Assembly: GCA_021018995.1 (NCBI GenBank)
Contig: CM037584.1
Span: 145,345,317-145,409,316, forward strand
DNA from: Chloranthus sessilifolius
Lineage: Eukaryota > Streptophyta > Magnoliopsida > Chloranthales > Chloranthaceae
Reading direction: 5' to 3'
DNA length: 64,000 nucleotides
This document shows positions 23,086-35,341 of the stretch, piece after piece. Made by a program: the position numbers and the translations under genes. The notes beneath the pieces are model-generated. The model saw only the letters and a list, made by a program, of their open reading frames with translations, was not told where the DNA came from and made no database searches. The first letter of the stretch is position 1; every line of letters begins with the position of its first letter.

Positions 23086-24180
23086 TCAGGAAAGTGTTCT
23101 CCGTCCATGGTGGTGAGGCAGATAACATATCTCGGGAGCACCTCTCAGATGACGTAAGGTCCTTCCCAATTGGGCTTGAATTTTCTTCTCGGATCGGCAT
23201 GGAGGGACAGGAAGATTTTCTTGAGTAAGGTGTCCCCTACCTTCAGATCTCAACCACGAACACGTTTGTTGTAAGTTGGTGCGATTCACCCTTGGTACAC
23301 TTGGGTATGACACAAGGCAAGGAGCCTTTTCTCGTCCAGCAGGTTCAACTTCTCAAAGCGGGATCTCTCTCTCTCTCTCTTAGCTTCGGATAAGCCAGAC
23401 TCCATGAGAATGTGGAGCGACGGTACTTCAACTTCTACCGGTAGGATGGCCTCAGTCCCATACACAAGGGAGAATGGTGTTGTCCTTGTAGCGGTACGGA
23501 TCGATGTTCTGTAGGCCCATAAAGCGAATGATAACATTTCGCTCCAATCTCGATAGGTGACGAACATCTTTTCAAGGATGCGAACGACCATTTTGTTGGC
23601 AGCTTCTATGGCCCCATTGGTTTATGGTTGATACAATGACGAGCAATGATGTTTGATCTTGTACTACTCACAGAAGGCCTTGATGCCCTTGTTCGCGAAG
23701 TTCATGCCATTGTTCATGATGATATCCTTAGATACACCAAATCGGCAAACGATATTGTTTTTGATGAATTACTCAACATGTCGGGTCGTGATGTTTGTGT
23801 CGGATGCAGCCTCTACCCATTTGGCAAAGTATTCAATGGCAACTAGGATGAATTGATGTCTGTTTGATACTTTCAGATTGACTTTTCCGATGACGTCGAG
23901 GCCCCAAGTGGCGAATGGCCATGGAGTGGTCATGCTATGAGGATCAATGGTTGGAGCGTAGATCAGACTGGAGTGCTCTTGGCATTTGTAGCACTTTCAA
24001 ACGTGCTTGCAATAATCAAATTCCATACTGGTCTAGAAGTATCATTGGTGTAAAGTCTTTTTGGCGAGCATGTGGCCATTGACGTGGGCACTGTATACTC
24101 CCTCGTGAATCTCTTTCATAATGTTTGTTGCCTCACTTTTAGTTAGGCATCGAAGCAGGATGTTGTTATAAGACTGCTTG
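23086..24180 (-). pseudogene. integrase remnant of element E
   Basis: The clearest segment, 23286-23591, reads WSEMLSFALWAYRTS then TTPFSLVYGTEAILPVEVEV, the end of the integrase core in Tat elements. The stretch towards 24180 holds weaker pieces of the core and zinc-binding part. Fossil with several breaks. Confidence 0.8.
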
Positions 24181-24185
24181 TAGAG

Positions 24186-25381
24186 TCACTCACCGCAGAT
24201 GACATAGTTTGCTGCTAAATGTTGAATGGTCCATCTGTCCTCTCTGGTCCTCCCCTCAGGGAATGCTCGAGTCTTCAAGAAATTCTTCATATCTGAGAAC
24301 CATGGTGGCTCATCGTCCAGCCTTGGAGGTTCCTCAATTTGGAGGCAGAAGGTTGGCTCGTCCCTCTGTTTAATCATGATCGGCTTCATCTCAACGCTGT
24401 AAGGGATTTCTACCATAGATTCTAAAGTTGCTAATGTGTCGGTGAAGCGATTCCTTATCCGTGGGACATAAGAGAAAGTAGCATCATCGAAGCATGCTAT
24501 TAGATCTTTGAGGTGTTCATGGTATGGGATCAACTTCTCATCCCTCGTCTTTCAATCTCCATTCATCTCGCATATGATCAACTGCGAATCGCCAAATACC
24601 CTGAGGTGGGTTACTTTCAAGTCAAGTGCTGCTTGTAGTCTAGCAGCATATGCTTCATATTCAACCATATTGTTAGTGCAAGGGAAGTTAAGTTTGATAG
24701 AAACTGGTACGTGAGATCCTTTTGGCAAGTTCAGAATAGCGCCGCCTCCTTGACCTTCGCATTTGCTACTCCGTCGAAGTTCATAACATAAGACTCCTCT
24801 GTCTCTACTATATCATCATCTACCATGAACAAGATTTCCTCGTCTGGGAATTCGGTCCTTAGTGGTTCATAATCGGGTAAAGGGTTTTTGGCAAGTTGAT
24901 CATCAAGTGCTTGCCCCTTGATTGATTTCTGCGTCACATATGTGATGTCAAACTCATATAGGAGAAGCTGCCAGCACGCAGTCCACCCGGTGAGGGCTGG
25001 CTTTTCAAACAGGAACTTTAATGGATCCATGCGTGCTAGGAGTAGAAAGGCCTAGTAAAACAAGTAGTGATGGAGCCTCTGTGTGGCCCATATGAGAGCC
25101 AAGCATGCTTTCTCCAGATGAGAATAACATGTCTCGTAGTTGGTGAACTTCTTACTTAGGTAGTAGATGGCCGGCTCTCTTCTTCCTGTCTCGTCATGCT
25201 GCCCTCGGACACGTCCCATTGAATCCTCCGTCGTAGAGAGATACATTATGAGTGGTCTCCCAGGCTCGGGTGGTACTAATATCAGAGGGTTGAGAAGGTA
25301 GCCCTTGATTTTATCGAATGCTGCCTGACAGTCGTCGTTCCATTCAACAGGTGAATCTTTTCTTAGTATCTTGAAGATCAA
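24186..25381 (-). pseudogene. RNase H region remnant of element E
   Basis: Segments 25381-25052 (RPLIMYLSTTEDSMG, then AIYYLSKKFTNYETCYSHLEK), 25030-24731 (MDPLKFLFEKPALTGW, then LLLYEFDITYVTQKSIKGQA) and 24533-24186 follow the usual Tat order. Tat elements often carry two RNase H-like segments in this interval, and the length here would fit that (inference). Fossil. Confidence 0.75.
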
Positions 25382-26550
25382 TGTGCAAATAGGAGTGAGC
25401 TATTCAATAAATCGACTGATGTACTATATCCTGCCCAGGAAACTTTTGACTCTTTTTTGGTAAACGACAGTGGCATTTTCGTGTTGGCCTTTACCTTAAT
25501 TGAGTCAACCTCAATACCTCTCTTGCTAACAACGAAGCCCAACAACTTTCCTGACATGGCACCGAATGCGCATTTCTGAGGATTCATGCGTAACCTATAT
25601 TTCCTCAGCCTCTCAAACAGTTTTTAGAGGTTTATCAGATGGTCACTTCGCTTTGGTGACTTGGCGATCATATCATCGATGTACACCTCAATTTCTCAAT
25701 GCATCATGTCGTGAAATAGTGCCATCATAGCTCTCTGGTACATCGCCCTGGCATTCTTTAGCCTAAATGGCATGACCTTATAGTAAAAAGTTTCCCAAGG
25801 AGTGATAAATGTTGTCTTCTCTTAGTCTACCTCTGCCATCCTGATCTGATTATATCTAGAGAATCTGTCCATAAAGGAGAGCATCCCATGTCTGGCAGTG
25901 TTATCGACCAAGATGTCGATGTGTAGTAATGGGAAATCATCTTTCGAGCTCGCCTTGTTGAGGTTTCTGAAATCAATACACATGCGGACCTTTCCATCCT
26001 TCTTCGGTACTAGGACGATATTGGCTAACCACTGTGGGTACTTGGAGACCATGAGAAATCCTGCGTCATATTGCTTGATGACCTTGTCTTTCACTTTCAG
26101 CATCCACTTGGGTTGGAGTCGCCTCAATTTTTGCTTGACTGGCTTGATATCGGGGTAGAGTGGCAACTCATGCTCGACCAAATCGGTGTCCAAACCAGGT
26201 ATGCCCTCGTATGACCATGTAAAGATGTCTTGATATGACAAAAGAAAATCAATCATGCTTTTTCTTTCCTCAGGAGATAACGATGTTCCGATCTTAGTGA
26301 TTCTAGGAACCTCCTCAGTCCCTAGATTGACGTCTTCTGTTTTCTCAACAATGGGAGTAGGGCCATGCTCAAAGTAGGCAAACCGCTCAAGGAGTTCATT
26401 GGGGAGCTTCTTAGTAGGGATTTCCTCATCCTGACTCGAGACTCCTACCTCTTCTTGTATTTCTACAGGAAAGCGATCGATTTCACGTGGGACGGGCTTT
26501 TCTATAAAGGCATCATTTTCTTTAACTTTATGCAGAATTTTAAAAGACAA
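25378..26550 (-). pseudogene. reverse transcriptase remnant of element E
   Basis: The block 26550-25822 includes PGLDTDLVEHELPLYPDIKP then VKQKLRRLQPKW, then VRMCIDFRNLNKAS and LLHIDILVDNTARHGMLSFMD, the classic Tat/Ogre RT opening. The block 25587-25378 (MNPQKCAFGAMSGKLLGFVV then SKRGIEVDS) is the RT thumb/connection. Fossil with several breaks. Confidence 0.85.
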
Positions 26551-27340
26551 TATCTTTTATTTTTATATTTTTTCTATGTTTTTGGATCTTCATTTTCTTC
26601 GGAGATGGGCTCTTGGCAAAGTGAGTTCCTATATATACACGGTATTGCCTATCAAGGGCATATCTCACTTTTTATAGGTTGTTTTCTTTAAGAAACGGCT
26701 TTGCCGTATTTCAGGCCACTTGCCGCTTCCAAAGTTTGGCACATAAACGCCCAAATCAATACCTGGGTGCTACTCCTTTACCTGTTTGGATGGAGGGGGT
26801 TGGCTGATTTGATTCTTCGGAGTCAGCCTCCATCATGTTGATCATTGACTTGTCTGAGATTCTATCCTCAAACATCAGTAGAGTCCTGTGGTGATTTACC
26901 ACAGGGGGAGATTGTGCAGGTATAGGAGACTCTTCCTCAAAAAGGGACAGAGCCGCCAGGTCTATCTCCAGGTTGGGAGGGATGATATGAGGATTGGTAA
27001 GGTGGACAGAGAGTGCTAGTTTGTGTGGGCTTAACTGTGTTGCCCCATTCTAATCTATTTTTATGATCCCTGTGCTCACAAAGGTTTTTCGAATGTGAGG
27101 TTTGGGACGGGGCTTCTCTTCTAAGATAATTCCTCGAGCTCTAGCAGCTGCTGTGGCTCGGGCTTTCTCTTTGACCTCTCGGACCTCTTCTTCTGTGGGC
27201 TTGTAACCTAACCCAAATCGGACCTACTGTCCAACTTTTACCTTGACTGGCTCTCTCCTGCCTTGCAACCGAGGGCTCAGTCCCCTTCCTTTCTAATAGC
27301 CCCACTTTCGGAGCATGGCCACAACCACTACTATCCGACC
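26551..27340. other. E segment between protease and RT
   Basis: About 790 bases expected to encode the protease-RT linker on the minus strand. No segment long enough to name is open. Confidence 0.5.
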
Positions 27341-28073
27341 TCAGGTTTTCAGGGTGATGCTCTCTGGGGGTTCCGGGACTACCGTCAATACCTCATATTC
27401 AAAATTGTGGAGGTCCGTATCTTCGGTCGTGTGCGATACGTCCAACACTTTGGGGTTCTCAATGCTATGGGTAGCTTTCTCCTTTTCCTCATACCCCTCA
27501 CCTATGATGGTGATGACCTTCTGCCCAGACACGAATGTGAGCTTCTGGTGCAAGGTCGAAGGTATCGCCCCAACCTCATGTAACCAGGGGTGTCCTAATA
27601 ATAGATTGAAAGAAGATTTGATGTCCATCACTTGAAAAGGTATGGAAAAGGTCATTGTCCCGATCACGAGCTCAAGATCAACTTTTCCAATTATTTCCTT
27701 TCTTGTATTTACAGGAGTCCACACCTATTTTGGTGGCGATTCGCAGGGGGCACACATTCAGAGCTGACCCATTATTGATCAATACCAGTGGGATTACCAT
27801 ATTTCCAGCCTGTACGAAGATGTTGAGAGATTTAGCATGATTATTTTCTTCCTCCAGTAGATCCATATCTAAGAAAGAGATAGCATTGGGAGCCATCACC
27901 TGTCTGATTATCTGCCCAACCTCATCTGAGCTTACTTGGAGTGAGACGTGTGTATTTTTTAACGTTCCTATTAGAGCTTGGAAATGGAGTGGGGATGCCA
28001 TTAACAGATCCCAAACCATGATATGGGTCGGCATCCTCCTGAGCTGGGTCTCGAGTATGTGCTCACAACTCAT
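27341..28073 (-). pseudogene. aspartic protease remnant of element E
   Basis: 28073-27678 holds INNGSALNVCPLRIATKIG, the region around the protease active site in Tat elements. 27724-27341 holds SFNLLLGHPWLHEVGAIPST then LHQKLTFVSG, the conserved C-terminal protease block. Fossil. Confidence 0.8.
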
Positions 28074-28238
28074 CTTTTCAAACAGGTTTACTGTAGTGGT
28101 ATCTTTCTTTCCCTCTGGCTAGGCTGGTGCTGGTGCGTCTAGCTGCTTGGAGATCTTTCCCGAGCTGGTGATAAAATCAACTGCCGCTTCCTTGCTACTG
28201 TCGGCATTGATGTTTGTCTGTTCATAGATGAGCGGGAC

Positions 28239-30780
28239 CTAATAAGGATTGTAAGTCAATCTCGAGATTAGGAACAGGGAAGAGGTGGGTACTGGGGACA
28301 TTGGTGCTGAGGGATTGGAATGGGTGGGTATCACGTGGTTAACTTCTGAAAGGGTGCAGAAGGTGGGCCAAATGGGGTTGGCGAGGACCCTGGACAACTG
28401 AATTAGGAGTGATGTGACAGGGGTGGGCCATTGATAACTGATGGGCATCAAAGGTGGATGGGAGACATAATCAGCCATTGGTTAATTGGTGGAGGATGCC
28501 ACATATGGTTGGTTGGTAGGAGTTAATTTTGACTTAGTTAACGGGAACTAACGCTGAAAAGTATACCCTAAGATCCAAGGGTTCTATTTGTGGAGTGGGG
28601 TTGGGAAAATAATCCGCTAGATTCAAGGGTTCGATCACCCCAATCTCTTTATAATTGTGTCATAAAATTTCCTTGGTTGTCGATGTAATCCGACGGGTCA
28701 AAATCTTCATCATCCTTTGCCACCATGCTGATAGTTGGTCTCGAACCTGCCCCTCCTGGTGGGTGCGGAGGTAGCGGTACCTGGTGAATGTTGGCATGTT
28801 GGTTGGCTTGGGGAAGCATGGGGGGAATGATTTTCTCGACCTCAATCAAATCCTTTATTGCGTGCTTCAATGGGAAGCAACGATTAGAAGGGTGACCCAG
28901 CCCTTGGTGGAAATTAATAAGGGTAATAAAAAATTCAGTGATTGCCCCAAAGGTGTAAAAACTCGATCAAAGCATGCCTTTCTCTATTTTGGACTCATTT
29001 GTGCCCCTTATCCATTCTCGATTCTCTGTGTCAGCTCGCTTCTAACTGGAGCTGACTGTGCAGCTTTGACTTGGAATGGGATTATACTGGTGTTGGGTCA
29101 GGTATGTGTTGACATTTTGCACCTCTACGCCGGTTCTTCTATCATTTCTTTGCTCAAAGAATCACCTGACCCCGCAGGCCCCACCAGATGCATTCTTACT
29201 TAATCGCCCTTCTCTGATAGCTTCCTCGCAATGATTGGTGTTCCTCACCAAATCAGTAAAGCTGGATTGTTGTTGGTAAACGAGAAAGTTCGAGATGATC
29301 GACAAGGTATTTTTTGAGATCATTTCGATCTGCTCATCGTCAGGTATTATGTTTCGCACCTGAGCTGCCAATGCTCTCCAACACCCAAGGTAATTGCTAA
29401 TGGTTTCATTAGAGTTCGACTTTAAATGGGTCAAATTTGACTTGCGAGGTTCAATGTCTATGTTATAGACATACTGCTCTTGGAATAAATGCGTCAGATC
29501 TTTCCATGTTTTTATCATGGACGGTTCTAGGGATGTAAACCACCTCAAGGTCGGGCCCGTCAAACTCTTCTGAAAGACTTCTCTAATCAGGCGCTCATCC
29601 CCCCCATATTGGCACATGTCCCCATAGTAGGACTTGCTGGGCTTGGGTATTGGATAAGGGATTTGGAGGGGTTTGGGCCATAAGGCCTTGGGAAATATGT
29701 CCCATTGGGTTTTGTTGTATTTGATCTATTGGGCCCTGGTAAGTCTAGCCCATTGGGCCATGATGGGTTTGACCCATTAGGCCTTGATAGTCTGGCCCAT
29801 TGGGCCTTGTTGAGTCTGACCCGTTGGGTCTTGAAGGGTCTGGCCGGTGGGCCTTGAAGGGTCTAGCCCGTTGGGCCTTCAAGGGTGTGGGTGATGGGGG
29901 TTTGGGCCATTGGGCCTTGGTAGGTGTGGGTGATGAGGGTTTGGGCCATTGGGCCTTGATTGGTGTGGATGATGGGGGCTTAGTTCATTGGGCGTTGGTG
30001 GGTTTGAGGTAATGAAGCATGAAGGCTTAGGAATGTGGGTGATGGGTTGGAAGATGAGTGGTGAGAATGAGGGGGGATGTTTTGGGAGGCTTTCCAACTA
30101 GTGTAAGCCCGGACCATTTCATCCATCATGGCCATTGGAGAGGGTTTGGATGGAGGTGGTTCATTTTAGGGTATTTCGGGTGTGGATGATGTAGATGTGT
30201 GGGAAAAGTTGGGCATGGCCCTGGTAAAATTGGGCATAACCTGGGTACATGGGGGGATATGGGGTGGATCGGAGAAACTAGGTGTGGCATGGGTAAATGT
30301 GGGTGGATCAGATATATGTTGGGAGGATGAAAAATGAGGTATGTTGGTGGTGGAAAATTGGTCTGGGTTTTCGGTGGATGTGGATGGAATGTGAGATGGA
30401 TCTGGGATGGACATGGCGGGGGGAATAGACCTTGTTTGTGAGAATGAAAGGGAGTGGGGTGTCAAATTTTAGGGGTTTTGAGCGGTGGTGGATGGGAAAA
30501 TGGGCGCACCGAAAGGTCATGTGATGGAAAATGGGTATTGGGTGAGGGGGATGCATGTGAAAACCTATTTCGTACGAGAATGAGTTGGGGAATGTGGCGG
30601 GGATGAATTGGGATCGACGTATGCCGGATCCACTGCCCACAACATGGCTTGGCTACGGATGCCTTGGATGGGGCTCGTAAAGTTTTCTCCTTCTTCCCCT
30701 ACGGGATGACGGAGGATAAGGTGGTGTCGTTGTGCCGGCACCACAACAATTTGGTTTTTTGGTTTATTTAATTTTTTCAA
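28239..30780 (-). pseudogene. gag remnant of element E
   Basis: The capsid-like block 29617-29162 reads MCQYGGDERLIREVFQKSL, then LTGPTLRWFTSLEPSMIKTW and FQEQYVYNIDIEPRKSNL, which is Tat-type gag. 28870-28649 covers the segment after it. The N-terminal part, up to about 30780, is rich in Pro, His, Thr and Ser and contains a repeat-expanded Pro-Asn-Gly-Pro/His-Pro stretch (29700-30000). Fossil with several breaks. Confidence 0.8.
29700..30000. repeat. tandem repeats of 24-bp and then 39-bp units inside gag of E
   Basis: Units of about 24 bases beginning CCCATTGGGCCTTG run from about 29725 to 29880 (starts near 29773, 29796, 29820, 29844 and 29867). Three units of about 39 bases follow, beginning GGTGTGGGTGATGGGGG (29884, 29923, 29962). 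Both periods are multiples of three, so they expand the protein without shifting frame. Confidence 0.8.
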
Positions 30781-32050
30781 AATTTTGTATTTGGAATTTT
30801 ATGATGAAGGATTCCGGAGCCTTTGAATTCCTGTTTCGGGTGGTATTTGTTCCATAAATAAATCCCGTGGTGAGACCTCGATGCGCTTCAGAAGAATCAA
30901 AGGGGAACCCTTTGATCTATTGAAGGCACAAGAATCAATGCAAACAACCCAATCCCCGAAATGGGTCAATAAGAAGTTGCCCTCTTTTGACCGGCGAGGG
31001 CGTATTGGGTGTCGGATAATGCGAGACCTAATCAGAGGTGCTAAACTACTAAGTGGGGAACTCGGGGATGTGAAAAAGGCCTCAGATTTCGGGCTGCTAT
31101 GCTCAGTTGGGATCAACCAATGCTTGGCGCGAGTATTACATGCGCCAGACCAGCTTTGGTCCAATTTATGCTTGGCGCATCTATTACATGCACCAAAGAA
31201 AATTTGGGGTTTCCAGACTTGGTGCATGTATTAGTTGCACCAGACAAACAGTGGGGTCAAATACCCCCAACAGCAAATCCGCAAGCCCGAATTCAGTCTT
31301 TTTTTTCTTGGTTTTCTGGAAGCGATGCTTCTAGGGACCAATTTCTTAGTTGCACTGGGTCTCTCCTCACAGAACCTAGGGATACAAGGTCGCTTCGGGA
31401 CTACTAACGCTCTCACTAAGGGTTTTAAGCTTTGTAACAGGATAGGTTACCCACCTGATATACCTCCAACACAAGCGTCTTCTCAGATACTAGGTGCGGT
31501 GGTTCTTTTCCAGATCATCACCACTAGGGGCTGCCGTCGTACTAAGAACCAGGACGTTTGTATCTTTGCCTAGAATTTCCAACCCTTGAAAAATATACCC
31601 CCGTAAAAATTTAATTAAAGTCCCCTCTTGATTCAATTTTAATTTCAGATATTTAGAGGAATTTTTCTTTTAAGTCCAAAAACGGGTGGTGATGGTCACG
31701 TGCTGCCTCTACGGGCCGGCGTCCACTAATGAAATATGTTTGTGAAAATGTAAGAGGTCACGTAAGCCCGCCAAATGACTAAGGCATGTAAAATTGCAAG
31801 TAAGCCTGCCAATCTGCTAAGGCATGTAAATAATGGAAAAATAAAGGAATCGTAAGGATGGTGCTCAAGTAGGCCCGCCAATCGGCTAAGGCATATAAAT
31901 GATGGGAAAGTAGGGGTAAATAGAAGCAAGAACGAATCATAGGGGTGAGTAAAAGAAAGAAAAAAAAGAAAATGAGAAGAAACACTAACAAATGTTAGTA
32001 AAAAACAAAAAAAGAAGGACCAAATTTCCAGGGGAAGCTCAACTAGCTAC
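30781..32050 (-). other. 5' leader of E (primer site to gag)
   Basis: About 1.3 kb between the primer site and gag on the minus strand. It contains three palindrome copies (31121-31245) and three copies of a unit like GTAAGCCCGCCAAT followed by CTAAGGCATGTAAAT (starting 31762, 31800 and 31869). Open frames on both strands cross these repeats, but none resembles a known family. Confidence 0.65.
31121..31245. repeat. three palindrome copies at 48-bp spacing in the E leader
   Basis: Copies lie at 31121-31151, 31169-31198 and 31216-31245. The third has changed GGCGCA to GGTGCA on one arm and TGCGCC to TGCACC on the other, so its pairing is kept. Confidence 0.85.
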
Positions 32051-32068
32051 TCCCCAGCAGAGTCGCTA
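32051..32068 (-). other. primer-binding site of element E
   Basis: On the minus strand TAGCGACTCTGCTGGGGA lies two bases after the 5' LTR end. It resembles the tRNA-Arg-type site TGGCGACTC...GGGGA known from Ogre/Tat elements, with one visible difference. The tRNA identity is inferred from the family. Confidence 0.7.
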
Positions 32069-32070
32069 TC

Positions 32071-33581
32071 TGTGTAACCTTGGGATTTTTGGCGATCCCG
32101 TCATGACGATGCGCACCCTCTAAAAGATATAGTCACCACGCGGAGCTTTTGGTGTCCCTAGAAATCTAGATCAATTTTATGAGCACCGAAGTGCAAAAAA
32201 TGTGACTCTGATTCACCGGTCTACGCCAAAAGCTCTTGGGTAGGGGCTTCGGTTATCGATCGGAAAGGTGTTATGCACCCGATCAACTCGCTCTAAAGCG
32301 GTCTCTACTTATGGCCAAAAAATAAAATAAAAATAAAAATAAAAATAGCACTTCCCCTTTGCCCTAAGGCACTTGGATCCTATTTGTGCTTCTCGGCGCT
32401 TGCCGAGAATTCGACAGTGTAACAACACAAATTAGAGGATAAGAGAAAATCTAAGAAGGTAGCAAAGCTCTAGGGCCCTTGTAGCACCGCTGTGAACCTC
32501 CGCGTAGGTGCACTTGATAGGCTTTCGATAGCTTAAATGGTGGAATGGTGGGTTCTAACCTCTAAAGCTTGATGGCTAAGGGATAGAGGAAGAAGGCTAG
32601 GGGATAACTCTCTCCTAACTCAAAGGTTTTTGATCGAAGAGGGGGGCCCAAAACTGGTTTTAGAATTATGGAATTTGTATGAGAATGGTGCACCAAAGGG
32701 GGAAAGGAAAGCTCTTAATCTTTTCTCTCTTTGGAAATTGTTTTAGGCCTCTAATCCATGGGGAGGGGTTCTCTATTTATAGGAAAAGGGTAGGTTAGGA
32801 GGGTGCTTAAGGGCTAATTGGGATTAGCAATTAGGTAATCTCCTAATCTAAGGTTTTCTAGGATTTTGAAAGCTTAGAAATGTGGGCAAGGGGCTTCAAT
32901 GGTGGATAATTGGGTGAGGTTTCAAATGACTAAAGGGTTGCAAATAGGGTAAACATGAGTGCAACAGTCCTAATGAAACCCATCCCAAACATTGAGATAG
33001 TCAATGAGTCAAACTCCAAAAGAGAAATTCGAGCAAAAAACCATCAGTTACCGTAGCTAAGCCTGGCGCATGTATTAGATGCGCCAAGCATAGCTAAGTG
33101 CCTGGAAGTCTAGAGCCCGAGGTGGATCCCACTTGTACTTGGCGCCAGTATTAGATGCGCCAAGCCATTTCATGAAAAAAATGGTTTGGCGCATGTAATA
33201 CATGTGCCACATATGCCCTAGCAAAGTGTGGGTTCTAGGCCTTGCTCAAATTGCCGTAACTTTTGACGCACAACTCGAATTGAGGTGATTCTTGGCTTGT
33301 TGAAAAGCTAAGAACCTATACTTTTTAATGGTATAAGATTTAGTCTCAGTAGAGGTCTCTGATAGTCCTGGTTCATCTCTCTCTAACTAAGATCCGAGAG
33401 GGTTAACTAAGGGTTTCAGCGAGGTTTCTAAAGGTTGGGGGTAATTCCTAAGGGTTTATGGCAAGTTCATAGGGGTCTGGGAAGTTTCCTAAGGGTATGA
33501 GAGAGGCTATTAGAAGCTTGGGGGAGCACCTCTCTCGAAGTATGTTTCGATTGGGCCTTGGGCCAAATTTGGGTGTCTACA
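32071..33581 (-). repeat. 5' LTR of element E (right copy)
   Basis: 1511 bases, partner of 13166-14712. TATAAATA is kept at 32774-32781 (minus). Palindrome copies lie at 33061-33089, 33138-33166 and 33185-33210, matching the three in the left LTR. Confidence 0.93.
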
Positions 33582-33586
33582 AAAGG
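33582..33586. repeat. right target-site duplication of element E (AAAGG)
   Basis: Exact match to 13161-13165. Confidence 0.93.
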
Positions 33587-35341
33587 ATCTCGATTATTGT
33601 CACCCAAGATATTGGCCCTATATATGGTGAAAAAAAGGCATCCAAATGTCATAAATTGATCCTCGTTGGAAAGCCTATAGAGTTATTTTTCCAACAAGCC
33701 CCTAAGACCAGCATGCCAAGAACAAGTTACGACCAAAACAATGTCGTGTAGGATAGTGTTCAAAATGAAAAAAGGATCATATATATGTTCCAATTCAAAT
33801 TGAAGCAGCTAAAAACAACAAAGCCTACATGCACAATCAATGATGAAGATGTGGAGCAAAAACAATATCAGTTTCAAGGCTGTGTTGTTTGATTGATTCG
33901 TTACGAACTGTAAAATCAACTCAAATATGAATTGATATTAACCAGATTGCCAGAATCACAACTCTGAAATTCATTAGTACTAGGGAAATTCTCTACTAGT
34001 GAAGGAATGAGTCAGAATCACAACTTGGAGCTCAACTGCATGCACGACTTGGGTAAAAAGCTATTTCCACTCAATAATGGAAATAAGCACGTCTATCAGC
34101 CTTAAACCTAGCTTTAATTTTGGTCAGGTAATCATAAAATTAACACTAATGCTACTCATTAATCTAAAAGTACTAATCTACTACTAAGAAAATAAAAATC
34201 AATTAAACATCCCGAATAAAAATAGTTAACCATGTTCGGATTGGAAAGAATTCGACTCCGAAAAGCTAGTTTTATTCATCCTTCATAAATGCTAGTAGAC
34301 GTTGTTGGTTTGTTAATTCCCATAACATGGTTCTCAAGCTTGGGGAAACAGTTATCGACCTAAAATAATACCAAGGTCTTAACAATCCAATGTTAAACAT
34401 AACATAACGAGACAATGGTTCATGTAAAGGTGCTTATGGCTGCACTCATACAAACTCGTAGTCCTTGCGTTCCGACCTTGCACATTGCAGAGGTGGTAAA
34501 TCAAAATCTTGGACCTTGATGACTTATTTTCACGGGAAAGACACATGCAAGTCACCCATGGCGATGGGTGCAACCGTGCAAGAAAAAACCAAAAACCCAA
34601 AATCGACTCGAAAACTAGCCAAATCAAACCAGCACAAACTGGACCAAAACTGATTTGAAACTGAACCAATTATGGTTCTCTTAGGTTTCAAATATGGATG
34701 GCAAAAACCGAAAACCGATTATGTAGGATTAGAATACAAAAAACAACTTCCCAAAAACCAGAAAAAACCTTGAAAATTAAACCCAAAAAACCTATAAATA
34801 CAAAAAATAATAGAATACCCGAAACTATACCGAAGGAGATAGATCTAAGAAAAAATATGATCAAGATCAGAGACTGCTCCTTTAGTTACCGGTTAATAAA
34901 TAAATAAAGATCTCAAACACCGAAACAAACATGATCTCCATAAGAAACTACATCAAAACTCAAAAAAAAAAAAACTATATTTACAAAAGCTAAAAATCCA
35001 GAGGCAATCGTTGAAGACGATCAAATCTCAAGCATATGCCGAAAAAATAATTCTTATAATAGAATCAAACTGATTTTAGGCCGATCAAGCACGAAACCAA
35101 AATCAAATAATAGAATCAAATGTAAAAACAACAAATCCATAAAGAAAAATCATTATGAAACCTAATATTCAAGCCATCTAATCACATTCCACAAATAATT
35201 CAACAGATCTTTAAGATCGACTCTATCGAAGAATAAAACCCCGATCTAGGTCAAAATCAGTCCCAAAAAATGTAAAAAAAAAGTAAGATCGAGAGACGAA
35301 AGTGACCAAAACGAAATCAAAAATGCAGATCGATCTCTTAC
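33587..35341. other. low-copy DNA right of E, no gene seen
   Basis: About 1.75 kb, A-rich. Before E inserted it was continuous with 13160 and below. No coding segment of a known family was found on either strand. It is formally the intron side of the 14-3-3 exon at 35342-35414. Confidence 0.5.

Larger units (their letters stand above)
13166..33581 (-). mobile_element. Element E: full-length Tat/Ogre-type Ty3/gypsy retrotransposon, 20.4 kb
   Basis: Two LTRs of about 1.5 kb, a 5-bp target duplication, a primer site next to the right-hand LTR and a purine tract next to the left-hand LTR show one complete insertion read on the minus strand. Gag, protease, RT, RNase H and integrase follow in that order from right to left. 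The RT wording (CIDFRNLNKAS, DDFPLLHIDILVDNTA) is the Tat/Ogre type. The plus strand between integrase and the left LTR carries two antisense accessory genes, as in several large Tat elements. It is structurally whole at its ends, but the coding part is decayed, with well over ten breaks. By eye the LTRs differ by about 8% over their first 270 bases, suggesting an age of a few million years. Confidence 0.93.

Noticed and set aside
29800-30097. Open frames rich in Gly/Trp (plus) and Pro/His (minus)
   Set aside because: Produced by the tandem repeats. Only the minus-strand reading fits the gag context, and it is covered there.
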